Shown here in pieces: positions 1-7,143 of a stretch of DNA of 23,303 nt. The position numbers were made by a program, and so were the translations under genes. The stretch covers positions 1-23,303 of the forward strand of contig CAYQQU010000079.1 in assembly GCA_964419545.1 (NCBI GenBank), given 5' to 3'. Every line of letters starts with the position of its first letter. Within the stretch, counting starts at the first letter, position 1. Below the pieces are notes generated by a model. The model was not told the DNA's origin, made no database searches, and worked only from the letters and a program-made list of their open reading frames with translations. Origin of the DNA: CAYQQU01 sp964419545. Its GTDB lineage: Bacteria; Bacteroidota; Bacteroidia; Chitinophagales; Saprospiraceae.

Positions 1-705
1 TTTTACTTTTTCAAGCGCGACGCCGACGCCTATGTTGTACAGACCGACGATGTAAATCAACGGGTGCGAAAAGCATTGGGAACCACCGCAGTGCATACGG
101 TGACCAACACGGCTAGTCGGTACTACAGCGAAAAACAAACTACCGCGCCCAAATTACCAGCTCGAGAACCGAACCGGTTTCGCTTTTTGACCTTATCGTC
201 CTACTATCCGCACAAAAACCTGGAGCTGATTCCGACGGTCTTAGAGGCATTAAATCAGCAAGGAATAGACACCGTAGACTTTGTCCTGACCTTGAAAGAG
301 GAAGATTTTCAAACCCGTATCGGAAGCCATCCCAATATCATCAACGTAGGTCCGGTGCCTCCGCCGGAAGGGCCGGGCTTATATGCAGAATGCGATGGCA
401 TGTTTTTGCCAACTTTAGCGGAGTGCTTTTCAGCTTCTTACCCGGAGGCGATGGCGATGGAAAAACCGATTGTGACAACAGATTTGGGCTTTGCACGCAG
501 CATTTGTGGGGAGGCGGCTTTGTTCTTTGAGCCGAAGAATGCGGAAGCGGCGGCTAGGGAGATTGTCCGATTGGTTAGAGATGAAGTGCTTCAACGGAAA
601 CTTATACAGAAGGGAAAAGTGCAATTGAAGACATTTGATAGTCCGCAGGAGCGGGCACGGAAGTATTTGGCGCTTTGTGAGAAGTTAGGGGAAAATGATG
701 ATTAA
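1..705 (+). CDS. Glycosyltransferase family 4 protein, 5'-truncated by the window edge
   Basis: The reading frame is open from base 1, so only the C-terminal 234 residues are present; the GTG at position 64 is an internal codon, not the likely start. The fragment is the nucleotide-sugar-binding half of a GT-B retaining glycosyltransferase. It carries SYYPHKNLELIP, the usual start of the second Rossmann domain, and an E-x7-E motif (ECFSASYPE) followed by AMAMEKPIVTTDLGFA, which is typical of GT1/GT4 enzymes. The role is transfer of a sugar to a growing lipid-linked glycan at the cytoplasmic face of the inner membrane; donor and acceptor cannot be told. Its stop codon overlaps the first base of the downstream repeat. 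It probably belongs to the same glycan locus as the genes from 1510 on, from which the 705-1437 insertion separates it. Confidence 0.88.
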   Translation, partial: FYFFKRDADAYVVQTDDVNQRVRKALGTTAVHTVTNTASRYYSEKQTTAPKLPAREPNRFRFLTLSSYYPHKNLELIPTVLEALNQQGIDTVDFVLTLKEEDFQTRIGSHPNIINVGPVPPPEGPGLYAECDGMFLPTLAECFSASYPEAMAMEKPIVTTDLGFARSICGEAALFFEPKNAEAAAREIVRLVRDEVLQRKLIQKGKVQLKTFDSPQERARKYLALCEKLGENDD

Positions 706-793
706 CCACGAAGGACACAAAGGGAATCACTAAGGACACAAATTGGGACGTAATCATTGTGACCTTAGTGCCGTACTTGGTGCTATTCGTGGT
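705..793. repeat. Dyad repeat family 1 (CACGAAGGACAC type), intact copy
   Basis: This 89-bp unit begins ACCACGAAGGACACAAAGG and ends TTCGTGGT. The left half contains CACGAAGGACAC and CACTAAGGACAC, and the right half contains the inverted forms (GTGACCTTAGTG, TTGGTG, TTCGTGGT), so the unit is a long imperfect palindrome made of short repeated words. A second copy follows at 805-1022. It starts at the stop codon of the upstream glycosyltransferase. Confidence 0.85.
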
Positions 794-804
794 AGAATAG
801 TAGA

Positions 805-1022
805 ACCACAAAGGACACAAAGGGAATCACTAAGAGACACGAAGCAGTATTTAATCATTGTGACCTTAGTGCTGCACTTAGTGGTGTGTAACAAAAATTT
901 TTGCTGATCCTTTCTTGAAAGGAAACGCTTTTAATTACTGAAAATCAACTTTTTAAATTGAGCACTCAGCAAAAATTTTTACAAGGAACTTGTGTTACAC
1001 ACCACTTAGTGCTCTTCGTGGT
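805..1022. repeat. Dyad repeat family 1, second copy, split by a MITE
   Basis: The unit starts ACCACAAAGGACACAAAGG at 805 and ends TTCGTGGT at 1022. Removing the 119-bp MITE (884-1002) and one copy of its 9-bp target duplication leaves 90 bp that align along the whole length of the 89-bp unit at 705-793. The copy ends 22 bp upstream of the ATG of the GxxExxY gene. Confidence 0.85.
884..1002 (+). mobile_element. 119-bp MITE (family A), copy 1
   Basis: The element has inverted ends GTGTGTAACA / TGTTACACAC and a subterminal inverted repeat AAAAATTTTTGCTGA / TCAGCAAAAATTTTT. The right end carries an extra ~13-nt near-palindrome (ACAAGGAACTTGT) between these two parts. It is flanked by 9-bp direct repeats CACTTAGTG at 875-883 and 1003-1011. 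The uninterrupted sister repeat at 705-793 supplies a paralogous empty site (TACTTGGTG). An identical copy lies inverted at 23177-23295. There is no coding capacity, so a transposase elsewhere must have mobilised it. Confidence 0.9.
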
Positions 1023-1044
1023 AAAACAGTTTAAAATCAAGTAA

Positions 1045-1437
1045 ATGAACTACTCCAAGCCGACACCAAAACAAGAAGCAGTCCTAAAAAGCGTCCTTGA
1101 TTCGTGTTTTACAGTTCATACGCAATTAGGACCTGGTTTACTCGAAAGTGCCTATGAACAATGCCTTGCCCACGAATTAAATAAAAAAGGCCACGAAGTA
1201 AGCATACAGCATCCGATGCCATTAATCTATGATGATATAAAATTAAATGTAGGGTATCGTATTGATCTTTTTGTAGACCGAACCACAATTGTTGAACTTA
1301 AAGCAGTCGATGCTTTAGCTCCAATACATATGGCTCAGATTTTAACTTATATGAAACTCGCAGAGGTGAAATTAGGACTTCTTGTCAATTTTAATGTTAA
1401 GCATCTTAAAAACGGCATTAAGAGAGTGGTGCTATGA
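1045..1437 (+). CDS. GxxExxY protein (PD-(D/E)XK nuclease-like), copy 1
   Basis: This 130-residue protein has the family signature G31-LL-E34-SA-Y37 and a PD-(D/E)XK-like core with D74 (YRIDLF) and E84-L-K86 (IVELKA), followed by MAQILTYMKLAEVKLGLLVNF. Length and motif order fit the GxxExxY family, placed in the PD-(D/E)XK nuclease superfamily; no substrate is known to me. The ATG at 1045 is the first in frame and lies 22 bp after the end of repeat family 1, so any promoter or leader must lie in or beside the repeat. It differs markedly in sequence from the second GxxExxY protein at 8586-8969. It interrupts an otherwise continuous set of glycan genes and looks like an accessory insertion. Confidence 0.9.
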   Translation: MNYSKPTPKQEAVLKSVLDSCFTVHTQLGPGLLESAYEQCLAHELNKKGHEVSIQHPMPLIYDDIKLNVGYRIDLFVDRTTIVELKAVDALAPIHMAQILTYMKLAEVKLGLLVNFNVKHLKNGIKRVVL

Positions 1438-1454
1438 GTATACCACAGAGTTGC

Positions 1455-1471
1455 ACGGTGTTTGCCACCGT
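1455..1471 (+). other. Short hairpin after the GxxExxY gene
   Basis: ACGGTG-TTTGC-CACCGT forms a 6-bp perfect stem with a 5-nt loop, 18 bp after the stop codon. There is no T-tract, so it is not a clear intrinsic terminator. The neighbouring CCACAGAGTTGCACGG may be the remnant of another short-repeat family. Confidence 0.35.
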
Positions 1472-1509
1472 ATTACAACAAATAAAATTACAATCAAACA
1501 TTTGATAGA

Positions 1510-2568
1510 ATGAAAAAATTATTAGTGACTGGCTCTTCAGGATTAATCGGATCTGAAGTATGCACGCATTTTGCAAAGATAGGCTGGGAAATCCATGGTA
1601 TCGATAACAATCAACGGTCTGTGTTTTTTGGGGAAAGTGGCGACACCCGCTGGAACCAAAAACGCCTTGAACAAACACTTCCCCGTTTTCATCATCACGA
1701 ATTAGATATTCGGGATCGGGAAAAAGTGCTGGCAATCATCCCGGAAGTACAACCAGACGCCATTGTACATACTGCTGCCCAGCCGAGCCACGACCGAGCT
1801 GCAGATATTCCGTTTCAGGACTTTGATACTAATGCTGTCGGCACCTTTAATCTCATTGAATCTTTGCGCCGATATCGAAAAGATGTCCCTTTCGTGCACC
1901 TATCAACGAATAAGGTCTACGGCGATGCCCCCAATCATATAGAAATGGAGGAAAAAGAAACAAGATATGATTACAAAGATCCAGCATTTAAACACGGAAT
2001 ACCCGAGACATTTACCATAGACCAAAGCAAGCATTCGTTATTCGGCGCATCAAAAGTGGCAGCAGATATCTGTGTGCAGGAGTATGGACGCTATTTCGAT
2101 ATACCCACTTGCGTATTGCGCGGTGGATGTTTAACAGGTCCAAGTCACTCGGGTGTAGAATTGCATGGCTTCCTGAGTTATTTGGTAAAATGTAATTTAG
2201 AAGGCAGGCAGTATACCATCTTTGGGTATAAGGGAAAGCAAGTGCGCGACAATATTCATTCTTATGACGTTGCACGTTTTATAGAAGAATTCATAAAGGC
2301 ACCTCGCATCGCGGAAGTATATAATCTAGGGGGCGGAAAAAATAATACGACCTCTATTCTCGAAGCATTCAAAACGATAGAAAGCATCAGTGGAAAGCCG
2401 ATGAATTACAAGTACAGTGATCAAAACCGCAGCGGTGATCATATATGCTACTACAGCGATCTGCGTAAAATGAAAGAACACTATCAAGCCTGGGACATTA
2501 CCAAAGATTTAAAAACCACCTTTGAGGAAATTCATCAAGCTTGGTTAAGCCGAAATCAACAATCATGA
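1510..2568 (+). CDS. NAD-dependent epimerase/dehydratase (CDP-paratose 2-epimerase-like)
   Basis: This 352-residue extended short-chain dehydrogenase acts on a nucleotide sugar. The N-terminal Rossmann motif is T7-GSSGLIG-14, with the downstream acidic NAD-binding stretch GIDNNQRS. STNKVYGDAPN and GGCLTGPSHSGVELHGFL resemble the CDP-paratose/tyvelose 2-epimerase-like group. The usual Tyr of the YxxxK catalytic pair is Phe178 (LFGASK, with K182 present). This may be a feature of the subfamily, but it makes the exact reaction uncertain. The gene heads an operon: its stop overlaps the ATG of the next gene by ATGA at 2565-2568. It probably supplies a modified sugar nucleotide to the neighbouring glycosyltransferases. 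Confidence 0.85.
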   Translation: MKKLLVTGSSGLIGSEVCTHFAKIGWEIHGIDNNQRSVFFGESGDTRWNQKRLEQTLPRFHHHELDIRDREKVLAIIPEVQPDAIVHTAAQPSHDRAADIPFQDFDTNAVGTFNLIESLRRYRKDVPFVHLSTNKVYGDAPNHIEMEEKETRYDYKDPAFKHGIPETFTIDQSKHSLFGASKVAADICVQEYGRYFDIPTCVLRGGCLTGPSHSGVELHGFLSYLVKCNLEGRQYTIFGYKGKQVRDNIHSYDVARFIEEFIKAPRIAEVYNLGGGKNNTTSILEAFKTIESISGKPMNYKYSDQNRSGDHICYYSDLRKMKEHYQAWDITKDLKTTFEEIHQAWLSRNQQS

Positions 2569-3770
2569 ATATCTGGCTTGTATCCATTTTTGAGCAGACG
2601 CCGATAGATAAGGTTTTTTCAACGCGATTTATCAGCATTGCTGATGAAGCGCTTTCAAGAGGCCACAAAGTAACTTTTTGGGGGAGTACCTTCAAGCACA
2701 ATACTAAGGAGCAGCGCTTTGATAAAACTACATATCTAGACCACAAGGATAACTATCGCTTGGTATTTGTAAAGTCCATGCAGTATGAAAAAAATGTCGC
2801 TCCGAAGCGGCTTATCTCACATGCTATCTTGGGTAAAGAAATGGTAAAAGAAATGCAAAAAACGGGAAAGCCTGATGTGATTTTGCTGGCTTTTCCTCCA
2901 ATATCTCTAGCGTATGAAGTTACTGCCTGGGCTAAAAACAAGGGTATACCCTTAATTATAGATATTATTGATCCTTGGCCGTCTTCTTTTGAAAAAGCAG
3001 TACCCGGTTGGGCCTCTTTTTTAAAAGATGCCATTTTCAGCATCCCACGGAAAAGGCTAACAGAATCGCTCAAGCGGGTAGATGTAATAACTGCTATTTC
3101 TAATCAATACTTAGATTGGTCTTCAAACTTCTTTGAAGTGGAAGCAAAAGAATGTTTGTATCCTGCTGCAGATTTTGCTGTTATTCAAAGGTATATCAAA
3201 GATTCAAAATCACTTGATTTACCTCAAAAAAAGCTAAATCTTATTTATGCCGGAAGCTTAGCTAGTTCCTATGATATCGCTACGATATTGGAGGCGGCTC
3301 ATGAATTGGCAACTTATGAAGACATCCACTTTTTCATTGCCGGTGCCGGTCCGCAAGAAGATAAAATAGAGGCTTACACTGAAGATCATTCAAATCTTAC
3401 CTTCCTAGGTAGGTTGGCCAAAGATGTCTTAATGCAGTATTATGCTCATTGCGATTTAGGAATGACGCAACATATCGAAGGTGCCACTCAATCAGTCACT
3501 TACAAGTTGTTCGATTTACTCTCCGCAGGACTCCCTATTTTAAACAGCCTTGAAAGTGAAATGAAAGATATTATAGTTAACAACAAAGTTGGAATGCATA
3601 ATTCACCTGGAAATGCACAAGAGTTGGCACAGAACATATTAAGTTTCTATGAAAATCCAGAAAAATTAAAGTCTTACAAAGAAAATGGATTAAAACTTGC
3701 ACGAGAAGTAGGAGATACTAAAGTTATTTATAAGCGTTTTGTTGACCTTCTTGAAGAGCAATGCCCATGA
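2565..3770 (+). CDS. Glycosyltransferase family 4 (WbuB-like)
   Basis: I chose the ATG at 2565 (MNIWLVSIFEQTP), which overlaps the upstream stop by ATGA; a longer frame from a TTG at 2541 has no support. The 401-residue product is a GT-B enzyme. Its N-terminal domain carries the acceptor-side motif IIDIIDPWPSS, and the C-terminal domain starts near LNLIYAGSLASSYDIATI and has FFIAGAGPQEDKIE and SVTYKLFDLLSAGLPILNSL. These features resemble WbuB-type enzymes that act on undecaprenyl-pyrophosphate-linked sugars. It should work in the cytoplasm on a lipid-linked glycan; donor and linkage are not predictable from sequence. It sits between the epimerase and the deacetylase-like gene with overlaps on both sides, so translation is probably coupled. 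Confidence 0.88.
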   Translation: MNIWLVSIFEQTPIDKVFSTRFISIADEALSRGHKVTFWGSTFKHNTKEQRFDKTTYLDHKDNYRLVFVKSMQYEKNVAPKRLISHAILGKEMVKEMQKTGKPDVILLAFPPISLAYEVTAWAKNKGIPLIIDIIDPWPSSFEKAVPGWASFLKDAIFSIPRKRLTESLKRVDVITAISNQYLDWSSNFFEVEAKECLYPAADFAVIQRYIKDSKSLDLPQKKLNLIYAGSLASSYDIATILEAAHELATYEDIHFFIAGAGPQEDKIEAYTEDHSNLTFLGRLAKDVLMQYYAHCDLGMTQHIEGATQSVTYKLFDLLSAGLPILNSLESEMKDIIVNNKVGMHNSPGNAQELAQNILSFYENPEKLKSYKENGLKLAREVGDTKVIYKRFVDLLEEQCP

Positions 3771-4891
3771 AGCAAACCCTGCTCAACCATATCAAAAACA
3801 TCCCTGGCTGGCGCACCAACCGCAAGCTCGTCCTCTTCGCCGTGGACGACTACGGGACCATACGTCTCCACTCCAAAGCCGCCCGCGAGCAGCTGGACCA
3901 AGCTGGTTTGCCCATTGATTCCCGCTTCGATGCCTACGATACGCTAGAAACCCGGGAAGACCTGGAAGCCCTGTACGAGGTTCTGAATTCCGTAAAAGAC
4001 CGAGACGGTAAAGCAGCTGTCTTCACCCCTTACGCCTTGCCCTGCAACATCAACTTTGAACAAATACATAAAGAAGACTACCAAGCCTACCGCTACGAGC
4101 ACCTGCCCGCTACCTACGAAAAACTAAGCGCCCTGCAGCCCAAGGCTTACGAAGGCACTTGGGCACTCTGGCGGGAAGGCATTGCAAAAGGCTTGATGGA
4201 ACCGCAGTTCCACGGCAGAGAACACCTTAATCTCAAGGTGTTTGAAGAGAAGCTAAAGCGGCGCGATCATGATATTATGGTCAATCTACGCAACCGCTCT
4301 TACACCAGTATTAGTCAAAAAGAGTTTCCAAACATCAAATGGATGGCAGCCTTTTCTTTTGAACAAGCTGAAGATTTGCTACACTTCCCAGAAATCCTTG
4401 AAACCGGAATTGATGCCTTTGAATCCGTCTTCGGATACCAGCCTCTAGCGTTCACTCCGCCAGCCCGGCATTTCCCCCCGTCTCTTCATCCTATTCTGTG
4501 GAAAAAAGGCGTCCAAGCCATTGATCGTGCCTTAATCCATAAACAGCATTTAGGTGACGGAAAATATAAAAGAGTTGTAAGCCGAATGCACCTCAATAGG
4601 GCTACAGGCAAAGTGACCCTTGTTCGAAATGTGGTCTTCGAACCCACCGACGAGCGCAGCATCGATTGGGTCGCCTATACTCTCCAACAGATAGAAGCGG
4701 CTTTCCGCTGGCGCAAACCGGCTATCATCAGTTCCCACCGGGTCAACTTCTGTGGGCATATCGATCCTCAAAATCGGGCGCAAGGGCTGGCAGCACTACG
4801 CGCACTGCTCCAAAAAATCGTAGAGCGCTGGCCCGAGGTGAAGTTTATGACCGTTCAGGAGTTAAGTAATGAAATCGCTCCAAATACCTAA
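3767..4891 (+). CDS. Polysaccharide deacetylase-like protein, paralogue 1
   Basis: The start at 3767 overlaps the previous stop by ATGA; an ATG at 3761 would add two residues. The 374-residue protein has an N-terminal LVLFAVDDYGTIR with an Asp pair (27-28), Q-F-H149-G-R-E-H153 in the middle and AIISSHRVNF (H324) near the end. The D-D plus H-x3-H pattern is what a NodB/CE4-like metal site would use, and similar Bacteroidota proteins are often called polysaccharide (de)acetylases; that assignment is from general knowledge and not certain. The protein at 11787 is a clear paralogue sharing all three motifs in the same order. GC content is high at both ends and lower around 4220-4620, suggesting a recombined gene. 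The role would be removal of acyl groups from the glycan or its precursor. Confidence 0.68.
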   Translation: MKQTLLNHIKNIPGWRTNRKLVLFAVDDYGTIRLHSKAAREQLDQAGLPIDSRFDAYDTLETREDLEALYEVLNSVKDRDGKAAVFTPYALPCNINFEQIHKEDYQAYRYEHLPATYEKLSALQPKAYEGTWALWREGIAKGLMEPQFHGREHLNLKVFEEKLKRRDHDIMVNLRNRSYTSISQKEFPNIKWMAAFSFEQAEDLLHFPEILETGIDAFESVFGYQPLAFTPPARHFPPSLHPILWKKGVQAIDRALIHKQHLGDGKYKRVVSRMHLNRATGKVTLVRNVVFEPTDERSIDWVAYTLQQIEAAFRWRKPAIISSHRVNFCGHIDPQNRAQGLAALRALLQKIVERWPEVKFMTVQELSNEIAPNT

Positions 4892-4897
4892 ACTGTT

Positions 4898-5506
4898 ATG
4901 TACTCATCATCTGGAAAAAGAGTTTTTGACTTATTATTTGCAATGATCAGTCTCGTTTTTTTAATCCCCATTTTTATTGTTGTAGGAATACTTATCAAAC
5001 TAGAGTCCAAAGGACCTGTTTTTTTTGTACAGACACGGTTGGGAAAGAATAAAAAGAAAATCGATGTTATAAAATTTCGATCAATGACCCATAAATCGAG
5101 AAATGTGGAGCAACAGGTTTACAAGAGTGATCCCGAGATCACGAAGGTAGGATATATGATACGGCGGTTCAAAATTGATGAAATGCCGCAAGTATTTAAT
5201 GTGCTCAAGGGTGAAATGTCAATAATAGGTCCAAGACCATGTCTGCCATCTACACTGGATAAGTTCGATCTTAGAGAGTCTTATCGCTTCAAGGTAAAGC
5301 CGGGCTTGTCTAGTATTGCGGGCGTCAATGGAAGTATTTATTTGTCGTGGGAAGAGAAATGGTATTATGATAAATATTATGTAGAAAACCTCTCATTCAT
5401 ATTAGATCTCAAAATAATACTTAAAACAATTTTAGTTATTTTTTTAGGAGAAGAAAAATTCTTAAACAGACCGAAAATCAAACAAGATGGAGCTAAGAAA
5501 ATATAA
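4898..5506 (+). CDS. Initiating sugar-phosphate transferase (PglC-like monotopic phosphoglycosyl transferase)
   Basis: This 202-residue protein is about the length of the minimal catalytic unit of the bacterial sugar transferase family. One hydrophobic N-terminal segment (about residues 11-33, broken by Pro24) is followed by VFFVQTRLGK, K59-FRSM, the catalytic pair D94-E95 in KIDEMPQVFNVLKGEMS and IIGPRP (109-114). Enzymes of this family move a sugar phosphate from a UDP-sugar to undecaprenyl phosphate at the inner membrane and so start assembly of a surface glycan. PglC relatives prefer diNAc-bacillosamine-like sugars, which fits the dehydratase and aminotransferase at the far end of the window, but that link is inference. 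The 3' end overlaps the GNAT gene by 20 bp. Confidence 0.92.
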   Translation: MYSSSGKRVFDLLFAMISLVFLIPIFIVVGILIKLESKGPVFFVQTRLGKNKKKIDVIKFRSMTHKSRNVEQQVYKSDPEITKVGYMIRRFKIDEMPQVFNVLKGEMSIIGPRPCLPSTLDKFDLRESYRFKVKPGLSSIAGVNGSIYLSWEEKWYYDKYYVENLSFILDLKIILKTILVIFLGEEKFLNRPKIKQDGAKKI

Positions 5507-6446
5507 AGAAGGAGATGAACACGCGATAATTGAGTTGTTCAACTTGGTATTCAAGCGCCCAATGAGCATAGATCAATGGCTTTGGAGATTTAGAACTAAC
5601 CCTGCTGGCAGCCACATGATTATGTTAATGTGGGACAAGGATAAGCTCGTAGGTCATTATGCTGTTAGTCCTGTGTTGTTGGAGGTTAACGGAAAGGATG
5701 TCTTAACGGCTCATTCGCTTACAACTATGACACATCCGGACTATGGCCGCAGGGGGATTTTCAAGCAGCTTGCTTGCTCTCTATACGAAGAATTAGAAAC
5801 AAATCTGAGAGTCCGAGCTGTCTGGGGCTACCCAAATACTAATTCTCACTATGCCTTTATTAAGAAGCTTGATTGGAAAAATATTGGGCTACTTCATTCA
5901 CTTGCCGCTCCTGCTGATTTATTTATTGAAAGGAAAGAGATAACAAAAGATATTGAAGTAACAGAAAATAAAGGATTTGTAGCTGAACATGTAGAAATTT
6001 TAAATAAAGATTCTCTAGAATTTAGCGTTAAGGTAAAACGAAGTTTGGAATATCTTACGTGGCGTTTTAATGAAAAGCCGTCTACAACATATAGAATATT
6101 TGAATGTAGAAAAAATTCCGGGGAATTAGAAGGGTTAATGGTGACCAAAATATATACTAATTCAAACGGTAAAACTGACCTGAATATTGTTGAACTGGCA
6201 CTAAAAGATTACTCTAATATAAATCTCTTTATTTCTAAAGTTATTGCACTCCATACCAAAACTTTATCCAGAATTACAATATGTAAAAACTTATTTGATG
6301 AGAATCATATCTTATTTGAACGTATTGGGTTTAAGCCCGATTTACCTTTAACTTACCTCGGAATTCGACCATCTGAAATGATACCTGACGAAGTCAGGCA
6401 TCTTAAGAACTGGTATATTGCTTATGGCGATTCCGACGTATATTGA
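5487..6446 (+). CDS. GNAT family N-acyltransferase
   Basis: This 319-residue protein starts MELRKYKEGDEHAIIELFN, a standard GNAT opening. The acyl-CoA pyrophosphate-binding region is visible as TTMTHPDYGRRGIFKQLA. It is longer than a single GNAT domain; the C-terminal half looks like a second, degenerate acyltransferase fold, as in other glycan-cluster GNATs. The likely task is N-acylation of an amino sugar made or exposed by the neighbouring enzymes (sugar aminotransferase, PIG-L deacetylase). It overlaps the PglC-like gene by 20 bp and is 19 bp upstream of the PIG-L gene, so it is part of the same operon. The sequence is AT-rich compared with the GC-rich genes from 19173 on, in line with transfer of this part of the locus. 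Confidence 0.82.
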   Translation: MELRKYKEGDEHAIIELFNLVFKRPMSIDQWLWRFRTNPAGSHMIMLMWDKDKLVGHYAVSPVLLEVNGKDVLTAHSLTTMTHPDYGRRGIFKQLACSLYEELETNLRVRAVWGYPNTNSHYAFIKKLDWKNIGLLHSLAAPADLFIERKEITKDIEVTENKGFVAEHVEILNKDSLEFSVKVKRSLEYLTWRFNEKPSTTYRIFECRKNSGELEGLMVTKIYTNSNGKTDLNIVELALKDYSNINLFISKVIALHTKTLSRITICKNLFDENHILFERIGFKPDLPLTYLGIRPSEMIPDEVRHLKNWYIAYGDSDVY

Positions 6447-6465
6447 CGAATAATCGTTTTATAAA

Positions 6466-7143
6466 ATGGATAAAAAAGTTTTAATACTAGCTCCTCATTG
6501 TGATGATGAAATATTGGGCTGTGGGGGAATACTGGCTAAGTTCAAAAAAGAGAACGTAGATACTTATGTTACCATAGTTACAAATGGACACCTCGGAGCG
6601 CCTGAACTCTTCAAAAAAGAAGGCACTGAAAAGGTTAGAAGTGAGGCACTTCAATCTCATAAGTTTCTTGGAGTTAAAAAAACTTTTTTTCTGGATTTTC
6701 CTGCTCCAAGACTTGACTCAATTCCATCTTACAAGCTTTCCATTGCTATTGCTGAAATATTAAGCAATAACAAAATAACAGATTTGTTTATACCGCACCG
6801 AGGCGATATACACAAGGATCATCGAATAACCTTTGAAGCCGCATTGGTAGCAGCTAGACCAGTGAATGATTGCAAAGTAAGAAGAATATATGCCTATGAA
6901 ACGCTTTCGGAAACGGAGTGGGCAGCCCCTTTTGGGGATGATGCATTCATACCAAATACCTTTTTTGATATTGGAACCCACATTGAGGATAAAATCAGAG
7001 CATTTAGGTTTTTTACAACCCAAATCAAATCTCCTCCCCACCCTAGATCTGAAGAAGCAATTATCAATTTAGCGAAATTTAGAGGTAATACAGTAGGACT
7101 AAGTTTTGCTGAAGCCTTTATGCTAATCCGACAAATCCAATGA
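6466..7143 (+). CDS. PIG-L family N-deacetylase
   Basis: This 225-residue protein carries the diagnostic metal-binding motif A9-PHCDDE-15 followed by ILGCGG, and the second motif GDIHKDHR with H116 and H119. The PIG-L/LmbE family removes N-acetyl groups from GlcNAc-type sugars with zinc, usually in the cytoplasm. Here it probably frees an amino group on a precursor or lipid-linked glycan, which the GNAT enzyme just upstream or an ATP-grasp ligase just downstream could then modify; this is an inference from order. The stop overlaps the next start by ATGA at 7140-7143. The ATG at 6466 immediately precedes the conserved first strand. Confidence 0.92.
   Translation: MDKKVLILAPHCDDEILGCGGILAKFKKENVDTYVTIVTNGHLGAPELFKKEGTEKVRSEALQSHKFLGVKKTFFLDFPAPRLDSIPSYKLSIAIAEILSNNKITDLFIPHRGDIHKDHRITFEAALVAARPVNDCKVRRIYAYETLSETEWAAPFGDDAFIPNTFFDIGTHIEDKIRAFRFFTTQIKSPPHPRSEEAIINLAKFRGNTVGLSFAEAFMLIRQIQ

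Noticed and set aside
1455..1471. Rho-independent terminator after the first GxxExxY gene
   Set aside because: The stem is only 6 bp and there is no T-tract; listed only as a small hairpin.
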